This document shows positions 35,036-47,190 of a DNA stretch of 64,000 nt, in pieces; position 1 is the stretch's first letter, and each line of letters opens with the position of its first letter. The translations under genes were made by a program, and so were the position numbers. Where the stretch lies: positions 65,969,001 to 66,033,000 of the forward strand of contig CM060842.1 of the NCBI GenBank assembly GCA_030762175.1, written 5' to 3'. This DNA comes from Metallyticus violacea (taxonomy: Eukaryota; Arthropoda; Insecta; Mantodea; Metallyticidae). A model generated the notes under the pieces. That model was not told the DNA's origin and did no database searches. It worked only from the letters and a program-made list of their open reading frames with translations.

Positions 35036-35290
35036 CAGACGCTCTTTAACATATCAGGTCATCAGCATCCCTTTCAAATCAGGACGTGAAACGGCCGATA
35101 AATTGCTCAGAGGCCTCTTCTTTCAGGCTTGGGGTTTTCTTATGTGCCGTAAATCTACGACACGGACCCACATCTTTACTTCAAAGTAAAACTATAATTG
35201 GGAATTTTACGTCCGAAAAAATCCATCGACCCTGGCCAGGGATGAACCCGGGATCTTGGGTTTACAAGGCAAGTGTGGTTACCACAAAGA
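35036..35290 (-). mobile_element. tRNA-headed SINE, family 1, copy e
   Basis: Inverted copy. From the left it shows the tail CAGACGCTCTTTAACATATC, the CGTGAAACGGCCGAT block, the GAGGCCTC block, a mutated central block (TTACTTCAAAGTAAAAC instead of the TCCGAAGGAA type) and a head with ATGAACCCGGGATCTTGGG. The A box is partly lost at the right end (near 35285). Confidence 0.8.
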
Positions 35291-37650
35291 TGCAGTATGA
35301 TCCAGAGATGTGTGCTGATATTATTTCACAGAGGAAACTACGGTTATAAGCAAAAGATTAAGCAGATGAAACGAGAAAATTCAACAATATTCTTTTGCGA
35401 ACAATTCTTTTATATTGTGAAAACGTACAGTATTACACATAGAACCCGTTAAGTTACCAGTTTTTATACCTCAGTTTGGAACATAACGCATTCTATAGCA
35501 TATTTTGCAACAATATAGTAACAGTTTTATACCAGATTTGGGACAGAGGTAGTATCTTCACGACAAATCCTATCTTGGCCCGCTGTTGCCGAGAAAAAAA
35601 TTAAATTTCCTTCCATCGAGAAGGCTATGCGTGTGGACAAAGTGGCTTCTGGGAAATTTTCTTCTGATATACATTTCTTGATTTCCCTAGCCATTCATTC
35701 CAACAATTATGCGCGACATGCAAACTTTACCACAATATCGCTCTCTCCTGCAAATATGCGAAGCCTCAATGCTTTGATTGTAAGTGAGTTAGCATTAGAA
35801 ATCATCGCAACTCCAAAGAGGAATAAGCCTTGCCCCTCTAGTACTTGAGTCAATAGTTTTACAGTCTATGGTAAGACATAGCGGTAAACAATACGCATAG
35901 GTTAATTTATTCAGCTGGTAGTGCATCTGACACCTAAAAGTACACACTTATTCTATGCCATATAGAAACGTTATTACGATGGAGCAATGCCCAGATTTTC
36001 TGCTGGTCCTTAGAGAAGCGCAAATGTATTTTAGGTATCAACATTCCGCTTAAAGAATCTTAAAGGGAAAAGTTGGAGGAAACAGTGCCTCTTCAAACGC
36101 TTCCCACTCCATTATTTCAGTATATGAGTATGTTTCACACCTTATATTATATGTCTTTTATTTGTTTATATGTATTTGCTTTTTGTTGAATGTGAATAAT
36201 CTACTGTTCTTGTCCTAGCTGTCCTTGGTCACTACACATACAGCAAAACCCACAAATGCTCAAGAAGTTGCCGAAAAGGAAAGGGAAACAAAACACTTTC
36301 CTTGTTTCCGTCTGGAAGAGGATAGAATGCGATTTCCTGCATTGTTAACTTCCAAACTAAACGCCAGCAGTACTTTAAATAAACAGACTTCAATTGGACA
36401 GCCCTTAATTAATCCGTGTCTTTTATGTTTATCAACTTCTCCTAGAGCCTGGCTCCCTATACTCTGAAATGTGCTAGTTGAGTGCTTGCTTTGAGAAAAC
36501 TTTCAGTGAAAACTGAAGATCAAGTTTTAAGACCCGTATTACTAGTTAGAGGTTTAAGACGTAAAAGGAAAACTTTGTATTTAAATAAGGATGTATTGAG
36601 CGTGATTCATACTTACTCTCGACTAGAAAGCCACCTTATGTTACTCAATATGTTTACATAGAACATAACATTTACACCAATATTTAAAAAAAAAAAAAAA
36701 AAAAAAAAACGTTTACAGTGTTGTTAGTAACTACTGTTTTGACCGTAAAACAGCATTGTGCACTATCACTAATAGCATTTTATTTAATTTATTAATATTT
36801 CGTAATATGTAATCGAATATCTCAAATGCGGTGCGGAGTTTTCTCTGGATGTGAAAAATATTGTTTACAAGTATTAGTAAATCAGATGTTTATTATAATA
36901 ATGTTTATTCATTTATTGATCTGTTTTTTTGTTTATTTCAGTTCGCAATACAATTACACGTCACAATATACAATGAAACAACCAAGGTCATAAACAAATT
37001 ATCAATTTTTTATTTATTTAAAACCACTGTTTCTTTAATTTGTACTCAGAGACAGAATTTGTTAGAACATAAAGCGACAGGCCGCTAAGACAAGAACCCA
37101 GCTTGTTATTACTTCTGTTTAGATATGTGCAAAATAGAGAAGCCCAGAGAGGATAAGAGGCGTGAAAAACAGCATAACCTATCAACCAGTTCAATAATAA
37201 TGGGAAGGTAAGACGTGAACAAAATTCTTGTTTGCACTTTAGCAAGTTTGCAAGTGGGAAGGTGGTGGACATGTTACATGACAAATTGACTTGCTCCACA
37301 AAAATTTTGGATCGAATTTAATTTAGCTTAGCGTTACAGTTTACCTACAGAAGGTGAGCAGTATTTTTTAAACTTCAAGTTATATTATTGTAAAACTTTT
37401 CAACAACTGGTGTCTATAATGTAGTGTAGTGCAGCTTTCCCGCCAATTATCTTCCTCTCCTTGGCTGTTTTGGAGAATAGGGCGAGCTGAGCCGTTCCCT
37501 GCCTCCGCGAGTGTTTTGCTCATGTTTTACCTGCTCACTAATAATTAATTACCTACTGCTACTTTTGAAAAAAAAAAAAATGCTTTAACACTTTCTGGAA
37601 GCAAAGTACATTTTTTATTTATCATTAATTTTTTAACTGTTTATTTTTTA
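35291..37650. other. AT-rich intergenic DNA with poly-A run
   Basis: A poly-A run occurs at about 36686-36709. Frames at 35627-35848 and 36225-36467 have no recognisable domain. A GC-richer patch lies at 37440-37520, without a clear identity. Confidence 0.5.
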
Positions 37651-37858
37651 TTTACAGACGCTCTTTAACATCTCAAGTCATTAGCGTCCCATTCAATTCA
37701 GGGCGTGAAACGGCTGACAAATTTTGCTCAGAGGCCTCTTTTTCAGGTCTGAGGTTTTTTTCGTACCGTAAATGTACGACACGGGACCCACGGCTTTACT
37801 TCCTTTCCGAAGGATTTTTACACCCGAAAAAAGCTATCAATCCTGGCTGGGATTGAAC
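37651..37858 (-). mobile_element. tRNA-headed SINE, family 1, copy f (head lost)
   Basis: Inverted copy with tail and body intact (CAGACGCTCTTTAACATCTC, GGCGTGAAACGGCTGAC, GGCTTTACTTCC). It stops in the T-arm at TGGCTGGGATTGAAC, so the A box and acceptor half are missing. As the 5' end of the element lies on this side, it is a 5'-truncated copy. Confidence 0.8.
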
Positions 37859-38168
37859 AAAGTAAATAATTAAATGTTAACTCATACCTTAGGAGTAAGG
37901 AGCAAAGGAGCATGCCTTTAAGCAAACTTTTAAAGTAGAAACTTTTTAGCATTATATTAGAAAGAGTGCTTATTTTTTCACATTGCATAAACAAATTGAG
38001 TTCTTTGATGAAGAGGCATAAAATATTTTTTATTTTTACTTACTATTGCCTACAAGTTTACAGTAGCCTTAAAACCCTGATAAATATACTGCGAATACTT
38101 TATTTAGAGTCAACAAAAAGGAGTGTACCTCTATAAAATCCAAATCACTATTATTATTTAAAAAGATA

Positions 38169-38216
38169 CTTACCGGACTATTTGGCCGTAGTGCTCAGTT
38201 TAAATTAATTTAAAAA
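38169..38216 (+). mobile_element. end fragment of the MITE-like element
   Basis: TTACCGGACTATTTGGCCGT and the following TTTAAAAA repeat the left half of the element at 29769-29961. No matching right arm was found. Confidence 0.45.
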
Positions 38217-38298
38217 TTGAAGTCGTCACGCTGCGTATTGCCTGGTTTTCGATTATTTTTTCACAAACACAATAAAAATAGATCAAAAACTTTGTTCT

Positions 38299-38493
38299 GT
38301 GAAAGAGAAAAATAACGCTGTCAACTCTACAGAAATATATGAAGTATACATTTGTATCATCGGAAGATCCACTAAAACTCGGCTCATTGAATATAAACGA
38401 CATTTACTCCTTAATCAGCCAGAAAAGTTGCATCATTCAAAATTACCACGAAATAACAATTGGAAAAAAGGCAGTAATTGCAACAACAGGTAA
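38299..38493 (+). pseudogene. Penelope-like GIY-YIG endonuclease fragment, second lineage
   Basis: The 64-residue frame contains STEIYEVYICIIGRSTKTRL and IEYKRHLLLNQPEKLHHSKL. In GIY-YIG domains of Penelope-like elements the order is GIY.I.C.CG..YIG.T.RS...R..EH.RH.RL.QPEKSA. The R(S/T)..TR(L/V).E.(K/H)RH...NQPEK series is clear here, including the catalytic-arginine helix. The CG..Y piece of the motif is deleted between EVYIC and IIG. The sequence differs from the fragment at 9783-10507, which has a CNRPKCKTC cluster instead, so two separate lineages are represented. The reverse transcriptase is absent. Confidence 0.65.
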
Positions 38494-39555
38494 TTAGAAG
38501 AGAGACCTTAGAAACAGAGTAGTATCCAGATAATATAAACAATGACGGAGATTTTCAAATAAGTAAAACCTGAAATCCTCAACAAACAACGTCTGCACCA
38601 AAACTCTCCCAATTCTTGCCTCCTCTTAATTCTAAGGGTTCTGAACGTCTGCCTCTGCAGACATTTTAAGTTCACTGATGAACTTAAGTAGCGTCCAGGA
38701 AAGCTCCTGATTTTTAAATTATTTAAACAATGACCACGGGAAAATAGCCCAATAATGATAAATTTCAATAAACTACGCAGGCAGTGAAAGCCTTAAGAAT
38801 ACTATAAACAAATGCAACAGAGCATATTATGACAAAACGCATTCAATAAAGAACTCCACTCACTAACATGAGGTTTCATCCAACAGAATTGACAAAATGC
38901 TTTCCTTTGAGTTTTATTAATAATGGCCTTTCATTTACTGTCACAGAAAATCCATTCATATTGACTTCAGTCTAACAATTTTTTCAGATCTGGAACGTCC
39001 TTACATCTAAGTAGTATTTACTAGTTTGACGCACTATCCGTTTTGCCACGTATTACTTGTTTCATCTAGCAGATTTTATTTGCAATTATCCAGTTGCTGA
39101 TTTTGTCGATTTTTTTGGTCACGTGCGGACATGATTTGTGCATTTATCTTTACTGCTTTGGCTTTGAAAATTACTTTGTGACAATTTTACGATGGGTGTC
39201 CGATTTCTTATGCATATTACATCGTTCACGGGCTCCTTTTCATATTACTAATCACTTCTTTCAAGAATATCGTATTTACAAAATTTTCAGATGATCGAAA
39301 AGTTTCATTTAAATTCTTATCATACCTACATTCATGCATATTTGCTCATCTGTGAGTATAAAAACTCACGTTCCGTTTCAGTGTTCGATGATTTGAATGG
39401 TACAGCAGATTTGAAAATTTTCAAATTGTTCGCGTTCCCTCGTGAATAATAAAAACAAAGGTTTTAGTATGATATATTTACCTTCATTTAGTTATTCAGG
39501 AGGAGTTATTCGCAAACAACTCTTTGATGGAAATATTTTACATATACTTTATTCT
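38494..39555. other. AT-rich intergenic DNA
   Basis: Nothing recognisable was seen. Confidence 0.5.
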
Positions 39556-39559
39556 ATAC

Positions 39560-41800
39560 TCTCGAGGGAGTCTGTACCCTTATAGAGCACGTCCCCCGGT
39601 TGGCTATATCGGGGGAGATGGAAAATTAAATACCACCCGTAGACCAACCGACAGGATAGATGGGAAACTTAAGTTTAAGTGAAAGTAACCCATCTAGGAG
39701 AAAGGAAACTGACATAAAACGCCGGTCCTCCAGGATTAAGGTTATGCAAGGTCCCGGTCAGTCTCCACATGAAAAAGATCCACTCATCAGCTCCAAAGAA
39801 TGAAGCAGACTACAATAGAATCTTGGATGCTCACAAACTATGACCACCAGACAATGAATTAAGGACTAACAATTTAGTATAAGGAGCATGTAAAAATAGT
39901 AACATGGAATGTACGGGGCATCGCAAATAAAATTATGAAACTTGAAAAAGAATGAATAGCCACGAAAGTAGACATTCTAATCGCAAAAGAAACTAAGAAC
40001 AAACTCCAGGGATCCTGCAACTTAGAAAATTAAATGATGATCTATAGTGCTGTCCCAAAGAAGAGAGAGCTGCAGAAGAAAAGCTTTTCTAGTCTTAAAA
40101 TCTTGGTCAAAACGAATTTAAAGCTATAAACGAATCAATGAATGTATTATACACTTTAAGATGAGGGGTCGATAAGACGATTAGAAAAGTTTTACGAAGT
40201 AGTTCAGAAAATAGTATAAATATTTATAATGTAAAAGACTAACATATACACGAGTTGGTAAGATAAATTACTAATATTGTACAGAAGATGGATTAGTGAT
40301 GAATGAAAATGGAAAATTATTAACAGGTTTCGCTATTGCAATTGTAAAACAATTAATACACAATTTCGTTATAAACATGTGCACAAACACACATGGTCAG
40401 CCATAGGACGCAGTTCCATAATTGAGTATTTCATAGCAAATGATAAAATGGTCAAATTTTTTATAATGAGCCTGTATATCGAAGCTGTGAAACTTACAGT
40501 GATCACTTTCTTGTAGAAGCTAAAACTAAATTAAAAGACTCAAAGAAGAATTATGGAAATTGCAAAACTGTATGAAGACAGTGAGGATATCGAAAAAGAG
40601 GAACAACTATTACAAGTTTTTAAAAATAAGCAGAGGTTACAAAAACCTACAAATAAAGAAAGTTTATAAGTGAACAGAAGAGCTTAAAATAGCAATAGAT
40701 GATAAGAAAAGTTCTGGCAGAGGTAAATCTGATATTGACTTTTAAATTAAATGGAAAAATTATCGAAATACTACAAAAAATTGTAGATGTAATTTTTTAG
40801 AAGAATGTCAGGCTTAAGAAAAGGAAGATCATGCATGGATAATGTGCTTATTTTAATATAACTAATTTAATCCCATATGGTGTTTATTAGAGAACTTCAT
40901 TTGTTTATTCTCTAAAGGCATTCGATAGTGTACGAGTATATAGAGACATTTTATGGAATGTTATACATCAAAGAGCCATGTCTCTGCAACTTAAAAAAGA
41001 AATATATAAAGGAACCAGAATAAATATACAAACAAAAGAAGGGAAAATACTCTCTACCAATATAAATTTACGTATATGTAAATGGTGTAGCTTATCACCC
41101 ACCATTCATCCTTAATATATATTTAGACAATGAGATAAAAGTGAAGAAAAATATCCGAAAACTTTTAATATTAAAGATAATTTTAAAAGTAAGATATTAG
41201 TAAAAACGGTTATTTTTGCGGATGACGAAGTTTTAATTTCTAGCAACGAAAGCTCACGATCAGCATGAAGTAAATAATGTTATTATACCATATAATCTTA
41301 CTACATCTACAAAAATGTTCAAAGTTGCTGAATTTATCGGGAAAGTGTCGATAAGATCAAAATTGATAGTTGAAGTTATTAAATTAGTCAGAACATTTGA
41401 ATTTCTTAGGCTACGGAAACAGACGCTGAATCTAAACTGCAAAACATGTAATCAAATGTGCGGTACTATTAGAAGACTAGAATGGAAACTAGAACTCTAA
41501 GAGGTAATGACTATACGGCAGCCAAAACTGGACTTTTAACATAGAAAGATAAAAGTAGAATTCAGGCCTAAGAGATTAGGTTTCTAAGATCAGTGAAAGG
41601 AGTAACACGAGAAGATGAAATAAGAATTAAACCATAAGAAAGGAATTGAAAGTAGAATGCTTAAAGATAAAATACGTATAGACAAAGCTGGCTAGAACTA
41701 TCAAAATAATGCTTCGAGAGAGAATTTCTCATTTTAGTTTAAATTTTATACCTAAGTATAGCTAGTAAGCGATGGAAAGATCAGTTATAAGGAGTCACAA
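39560..41800 (+). pseudogene. RTE-like LINE: endonuclease and reverse transcriptase, internally deleted
   Basis: This is the best-preserved retrotransposon in the window. A GC-richer leader at 39560-39895 (CGTCCCCCGGTTGGCTATAT) resembles the 5' UTR of insect RTE elements. The apurinic-type endonuclease starts near 39902 with VTWNVRGIANK, then VDILIAKETKNK and MMIYSAVPKK. NENGKLLTGFAIA follows near 40300 and IIEYFIANDKM near 40420. The reverse transcriptase starts near 40805 with SGLRKGRSCMDNVLI, then KAFDSVRVYRDILWNV near 40920 (motif A Asp), CSLSPTIHP near 41085, and FADDEVLISSNE near 41215, the catalytic FADD box. The C-terminal block KLVRTFEFLRL then CGTIRRLEW runs to about 41490, and RMLKDKIRI is near 41655. 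Many stops and frameshifts are present, and the endonuclease-to-RT linker is shortened, giving about 2.2 kb compared with the roughly 3 kb I would expect. It is inactive. RTE-clade assignment is from memory of motif style. Confidence 0.8.
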
Positions 41801-44499
41801 GGGAACTTAGGTCCTAAAATATGATGCTTATATCTACCGATTTCTTTGACCTCAACAAAGAGCGTAGATAAGCCATCCTGTACATTTTTACGTTCGTTTT
41901 ATTTAAGTAGCGTCATAGTATCAAACGATATACTGCAGTCAATCACTCAGTGGCCGAGTTGAAACGTAGAGGGAGTTAACACACGCAGGCTTGGCGGGAG
42001 GAGACAGGAAAACGCTGCATTACAATGGTAAACATTGTCTTAACTGCAGTTAACACATACATCCCTCCATTTAGTTATCTGACAGACTCGAGGCGCGCTG
42101 CACAACAAAGAAAATAAATGTTACTGTAGAACACAAGTGAAACGGATAACATATTATCTACTTTTGCATTGTACAACATATCCAGCGACTTTGATGACTA
42201 CATTCTAAGTCAATTATTGCAAAGTTCAATTGACATAGCTATAAGAAGAAACGATATTTATTTTTATAAATGAATAACTGTCATGTTAACAGCACATTTC
42301 ACGTTAAAATGTTATACGTTGGGACATAGTTTAATAAATACTCACGGAGTAAAACTCTTGTTAGCTCACGTAATTAGCATGCATGGAGTAATTTAAGAAG
42401 CAAACTGGAATTATGGTAAACCTTGCAATTATTAAGATGTTATGCTATTGCTATAAAGTACCAATATATAATTTTATTACTTTTTTGCATTAATGGTTAC
42501 CCAGGTAACTGTACAATGTATTTAGCTGGCACACTAGTTACATAGTTAAATCAACATTACACATAGCTGATTTTAAAGTATGGTATAAATATAACATTAT
42601 TTTAGTCAACTTCAGTGTTGAGTATGAACTTATTGAGGGAGGAAGTCCAAAGATGGGGTGGTGTAGTTCCGAACAGTAACAACCCGTTCTATCTGTTGCC
42701 AGTCCCATAAAATCAAATTTGAAGGGCTATGTTTGCATAGTGTGACCAAATTACATCAATAAAAATACAAGACGAAGAGTTTCAGAGGACATTGTTAAAA
42801 AAAAAGAAAAAAAAAAAGGAAAAAAAAAGAGGCACAAAATATCCAATTAGATTTAGATGTATGTCTCTATTTAATTTATATAAAATATTTATAATAAAAC
42901 TTAATAAATTTATACTTAGGTACAAATGAAAATTAAGGAAAATATATTGCTAGATATTATCAAAAGACAAAATGCAGCACGAAATGTGCAATATTATTTT
43001 GTTACCGTCTTGGAGGTATTAGGTTCCACAAAATTTATATTCAGCTTCAAATTCATTTTTTCCCTTTTCAGGATATTTGCTGGTTAGACCATCGTTGAAC
43101 CTACATTTTGGAATGTATGGTTTGTAATATCTAACTTTAGAATCTCGTGGTAGAGGAAAAAATACTCATACAAGAGAAGACTTCTATATATCAATTGCTC
43201 AGTGCATGCAAAACAGAATGGGCAGGCTGTGAGAATACAATTCGCTTCGATCTCTGATTTATTAAATATCTAGAATCAAAGTATATTCCGTTAATACATG
43301 TGCCACCTGCAGCCAAATTACTTAACTTGGTATACATATATTGCACATCACAGTTACATGGGTCACAAGACCATTCATTCTCTTGTAAAAATTTCATTTT
43401 TGAAATTAATTCCAAGAAAAGAAAACAGCAGCATTAACAAGAACGCACTCACACACACATGAAACAAACATTATAAAATAATTCTGATATTCATATAAAT
43501 TTCCGCCTTATTTATGTACAGTGTTTATATAAACGTCTTGTCCCTAAAACTACCTATTTCGTTTAAGAAAATGTCGAGGTTTAGTCAGTTGTGTTTATTT
43601 ACAATTAAGTTCCAACATGGTATAATGAGGAAAGATGATGTTTGGCCAAAACAGATAGGTAACAACATGTAGATTAGGAATTGTTAAGACCTTCCACTGT
43701 ACATGTAATATCCATAATTTTTTCTGCCTTCATTAATGAGAGAGGGTATTTTGAAGGCATGGATAAAAAGGAAAAGTGGTAAAAAGCTTGACTGAAAGAG
43801 CAATAAACCGTAAGCTGCAGGAAAGTTAGTGGATAAAGTTTGTCGAATAGATGGGAGTTGTCAGCATTACTAAAATCCCATCGCTAAACATACATCCCTC
43901 TGTAACTACAAGCTTGTATGCCTCTCACAGAAAAGAATGCTCAGGGATTTAAAACTGTGAAAGTGTAGGAATTAATTTTCACCAACATTAACAAATTAAA
44001 TTTATAATCTAAAACAAATATGATAAGAGCATGACACCGCGATGACGTGTCAGAAAATTCTGAGTATTTGTACACGGCTCACGATAATTCTTAACACTTT
44101 ACTTCTTTCCTTCACATATTTATGGTATCCTGGTATTATCTGAATTTACTACAAACGTCCGAGGCGCGACCCGAACTCTCAGTCTCCAATGCCAGAAGAG
44201 ATGACCATGGGAACGGGGAATGACAAAAATACATGGCGCCAGCGGCATGCGTAATGATAGAGTGAAAATATTCCGGATTTTATCCCAGTCGGACTGGCAA
44301 ACGGATTAACAGAATTGAATTAAGCTGGACTTCTTACCCATGAGTATATGAACGTATTGCATTCTAAGGTCATGACACTAAAAGAACAAATTCACTTTTA
44401 TAGTTTTAAAAGATTAGAATACTTTAGTTTAAGTGTATGTATATAGTTTTGAAAGTAAAAGCTTTGATTAGAATTTAAATATTAGTTCTCTAGTTAAAG
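41801..44499. other. AT-rich intergenic DNA
   Basis: No repeat or gene was recognised. A minus-strand frame at 43191-43415 has a Cys cluster (SCDPCNCD) and is discussed in the findings. An A-rich tract lies at about 42797-42829. Confidence 0.45.
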
Positions 44500-45228
44500 C
44501 AGTACGGTCCAATAAGTTTTTAGTCACGGACCAAATTTTTTCCCTAGAATGCATCGGGAGCCAAATTTAAGTTTTTTTTTATTGAAATTATTCTCAAACG
44601 ATTACTAAGCCTTTATTGTGTATACGTCTCTAAGTATTTGCACTCAAGATTAATGTCGTGTCTGCTGAAACACTTTTATATTCAACACTCTCTGCAACTC
44701 TGACACGTGCTAAAGACCGAAGGCACAAGGAAAGAAATTGCAAATAGCTGAAATTCCTAGTCCCATTATGAATGTCAAGATTTGTATTCTGCGGCATTCA
44801 TCTTCGCGCTGAAGCGACCTTGCACTGGGATTACTTTATTGTACACAGAAGATATCTGCAATTCTTATTTATAAGGATAATTGATTGTTCAATACTTTTT
44901 GAATGCAAGTCAAATGTTATGATTAACTATACCCCTTTATTAAAAATCTCATCATCACTATACTCTTAACAGACCGAAATTTCAATACTTCTTTTTTTGA
45001 TCCAAGTTTTCTTGGAATCAGAAAGGGTGCAGCCAGAAGGGACGAAGGAAGGGATTTGATCTCAGTCCAGACCTTCCTGTTTCTCCTTACTTTGATATTC
45101 GCTTACTTAGTACGTACATATTAGGATTTTATCATAAATTCGTTTTCGAAGAGTTTAAGAAATGTAATTAACTACTCTCATTGAGCCCCCCCCCCAAAAG
45201 CGCGGTCTGGGGGCCGCCTTTGCACCAG
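44500..45228. mobile_element. hAT-like non-autonomous element, copy 1
   Basis: The left end CAGTACGGTCCAATAAGTTTT has the form of a hAT terminal repeat (CAGxGGTCCxCAAxC type). It is followed by TCACGGACCAAATTTTTTCC and GCATCGGGAGCC. The interior aligns by eye with 50909-51534 along nearly its full length: the pair CATTCATCTTCGCGCTGAAG and CATTCATCCTGATGCTGAAG, each followed by TGACCTTGCACTGGG or its variant, plus a shared CAGCCAGAAGGGA or CAGTCAGAAGGGA block. The right end has GGGGGCCGCCTTTGCACCAG. No transposase is encoded. A C-run (about 45186-45195) lies near the right end. No target duplication is recognisable for this copy. Confidence 0.65.
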
Positions 45229-46880
45229 ATTGGGTAAAAATGATGTTGATTTCGAGGTTTTTATTCTACCTGTTTTTGTGGCTGCAGAAATAGTCATATT
45301 CAGCATCTATGCTTACGTGGACAGTTACTGGAGTGTGGACAGTACATCCCAAGACACTACCAAAAGCTTATATGAACATAGTTCGCAATGTTCATATTTA
45401 GCTGCAGCTTTACCTCTGTACCATCAGTGGTTCATCCCACTTGTAGCCTGAACACTTCCGCGTCATTAAAACGTTTAAGCAGATCTGCTACTAACCTATG
45501 GCGTGCGTTGAATGCCAACCAAGAAATGGACATGCAACACAACTTTAGTTTATATCTACCACTCTCAGTACAAACCTTTGTACTGACAACGAGCATGGTA
45601 AGTATACAGGAGTATGTCATACTTGCTTCTTACTCGCAATTTAAGTGCATTGTCCATACACACTCTATATACCGATCACTAAATATTAAATATATGTGTA
45701 TATTCAGATATTAAAAAAGTAACTTGTCTAATAAATGCTGCCAATCTCCTTCAAGCAATTTGTTTGGTGAACTCAACACATTTAACAACATTACTTTCAC
45801 TTTGCAATGTTTTCTTTCGTGCTCTTGATGAGATATCTTATCTCCCATCACTGAAGTCTTTCATAGGAGATAAAGTCATGGGTAGTTTCACAGTGCGTCG
45901 TTCAATGGCGTTCTACTGCTGATTTAGTAGTCCTAAACTAAAGTAACTCTAAACACATGCGCAATAAGGTCATCCCTGGCCGTCAAAATATGTCAAGGCA
46001 CAAAATGGTTCTGGAGATGTTAAAATTGAAGGAATAATTTCTGGACAGAACTTGCTGGTCGATAATGGAGTATTCCAAATTATAGTGAGATGGAAAAAAA
46101 TAACTAATTCTAAAAAAATTATAGGTAAAATGATGAAGTTTATGTGTGTCACTTAGTCACTTAGTGTCACTTAGACTCGAACTTCTAAATGGGTTTGTGG
46201 TCGCCTTTAAAAAGTGCGACACGTGCCGTCTTTGTTGCTATGGAGGAGGTTGAATCACCTCGCAATATCGCCTCTATTACCCCGAGCTATTTCTCAGCAT
46301 GGAGTTAATCCGTCAAAACATCTGACGGCTGTCCATCGTTAAGTCCTACGACTTTTCCCAAGGGCTCAATAGCACAGCTGCTGAGAAAGTGAACATTTGC
46401 TGAAGCTCTGTCTATTTTAAGATACTAACCAAATGAGTTTCATCGAAAAAGAATTCCCTCTGGCGTCACTATGGTAACTCGTGCCTTTCGTAATGCCTAG
46501 ACATGGAGAGAGTGATAAAGCTCATACATTGAACGAAAGCTGCATTTAAGTTTGTATGCTAATTTGTTTTTATTCAGAAAATAAATTAATATTATAAAAT
46601 ACTGCCTAGATTTGTGAATGGGCTATCTAGATCACGAATCTGTGAAGTAAAGGGGTCTGTTCGAACTTTGAATTTAGAATAAACTACAGGCAAAAGCTCA
46701 CACATACAGACCGACTCTAGCAAAATTTGAACTAATGTTCAGTAGATTGGAAATGCATGTATAATGTATAAGCATAGGGCTGGTTTAGAGACGACTTATA
46801 GAAACCACGCAGAAAACTTTTTATTTTATTTATTTATTGTTCTTTTTTCATTTTCAACACAGTTCAGATTTTCTTTGGTA
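45229..46880. other. intergenic DNA with an exon-like patch
   Basis: At 45388-45597 a plus-strand frame (ASLKRLSRSATNLWRALNAN) ends at a strong splice-donor match, CATG|GTAAGT. It is not assigned and may be chance. The remainder shows nothing recognisable. The last bases (46873-46880) are the left target duplication of the next SINE. Confidence 0.3.
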
Positions 46881-47182
46881 GTTTTTTTTATTATTATTGA
46901 TTTATTTATGGACGCTCTGAAACATCTCAGGTCATCAGCGTCCCATTCAATTCAGGGCGTGAAACGGCCGACAAATTTTGCTCAGAGGCCTCTCTTTCAG
47001 GCTTGAGGTTCTTTTTTGTGCCGTAAATGTACGACACGGGACCCACGGCTTTACTTCCCTTCCGAAGGAAGCTATACTTAGGATTTTTACGCCCGAAAAA
47101 ATCCATCGGTCCTAGCCGGATTCAAACCCGCGATCTTGGGTTTAGGAGGCAAGTATGGTAACCACTACACCACCAGGACCGA
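46881..47182 (-). mobile_element. tRNA-headed SINE, family 1, copy g, with target duplication
   Basis: Complete inverted copy. On the minus strand the head starts at 47182 with GTCGGTCCTGGTGGTGTAGT and contains the A box TGGTGTAGTGG. The B box is slightly mutated (GGTTTGAATCC). The body is complete and the tail ends in a T-rich (A-rich on the minus strand) stretch at 46881. The 8-bp direct repeat CTTTGGTA lies at 46873-46880 and 47183-47190 and marks the target duplication. It differs from copy h at only about a dozen positions by eye. Confidence 0.93.
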
Positions 47183-47190
47183 CTTTGGTA

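Noticed and set aside
46130..46175. Short tandem CACTTAGT repeats near 46150
   Set aside because: There are only two to three imperfect units, too few to be a meaningful array.
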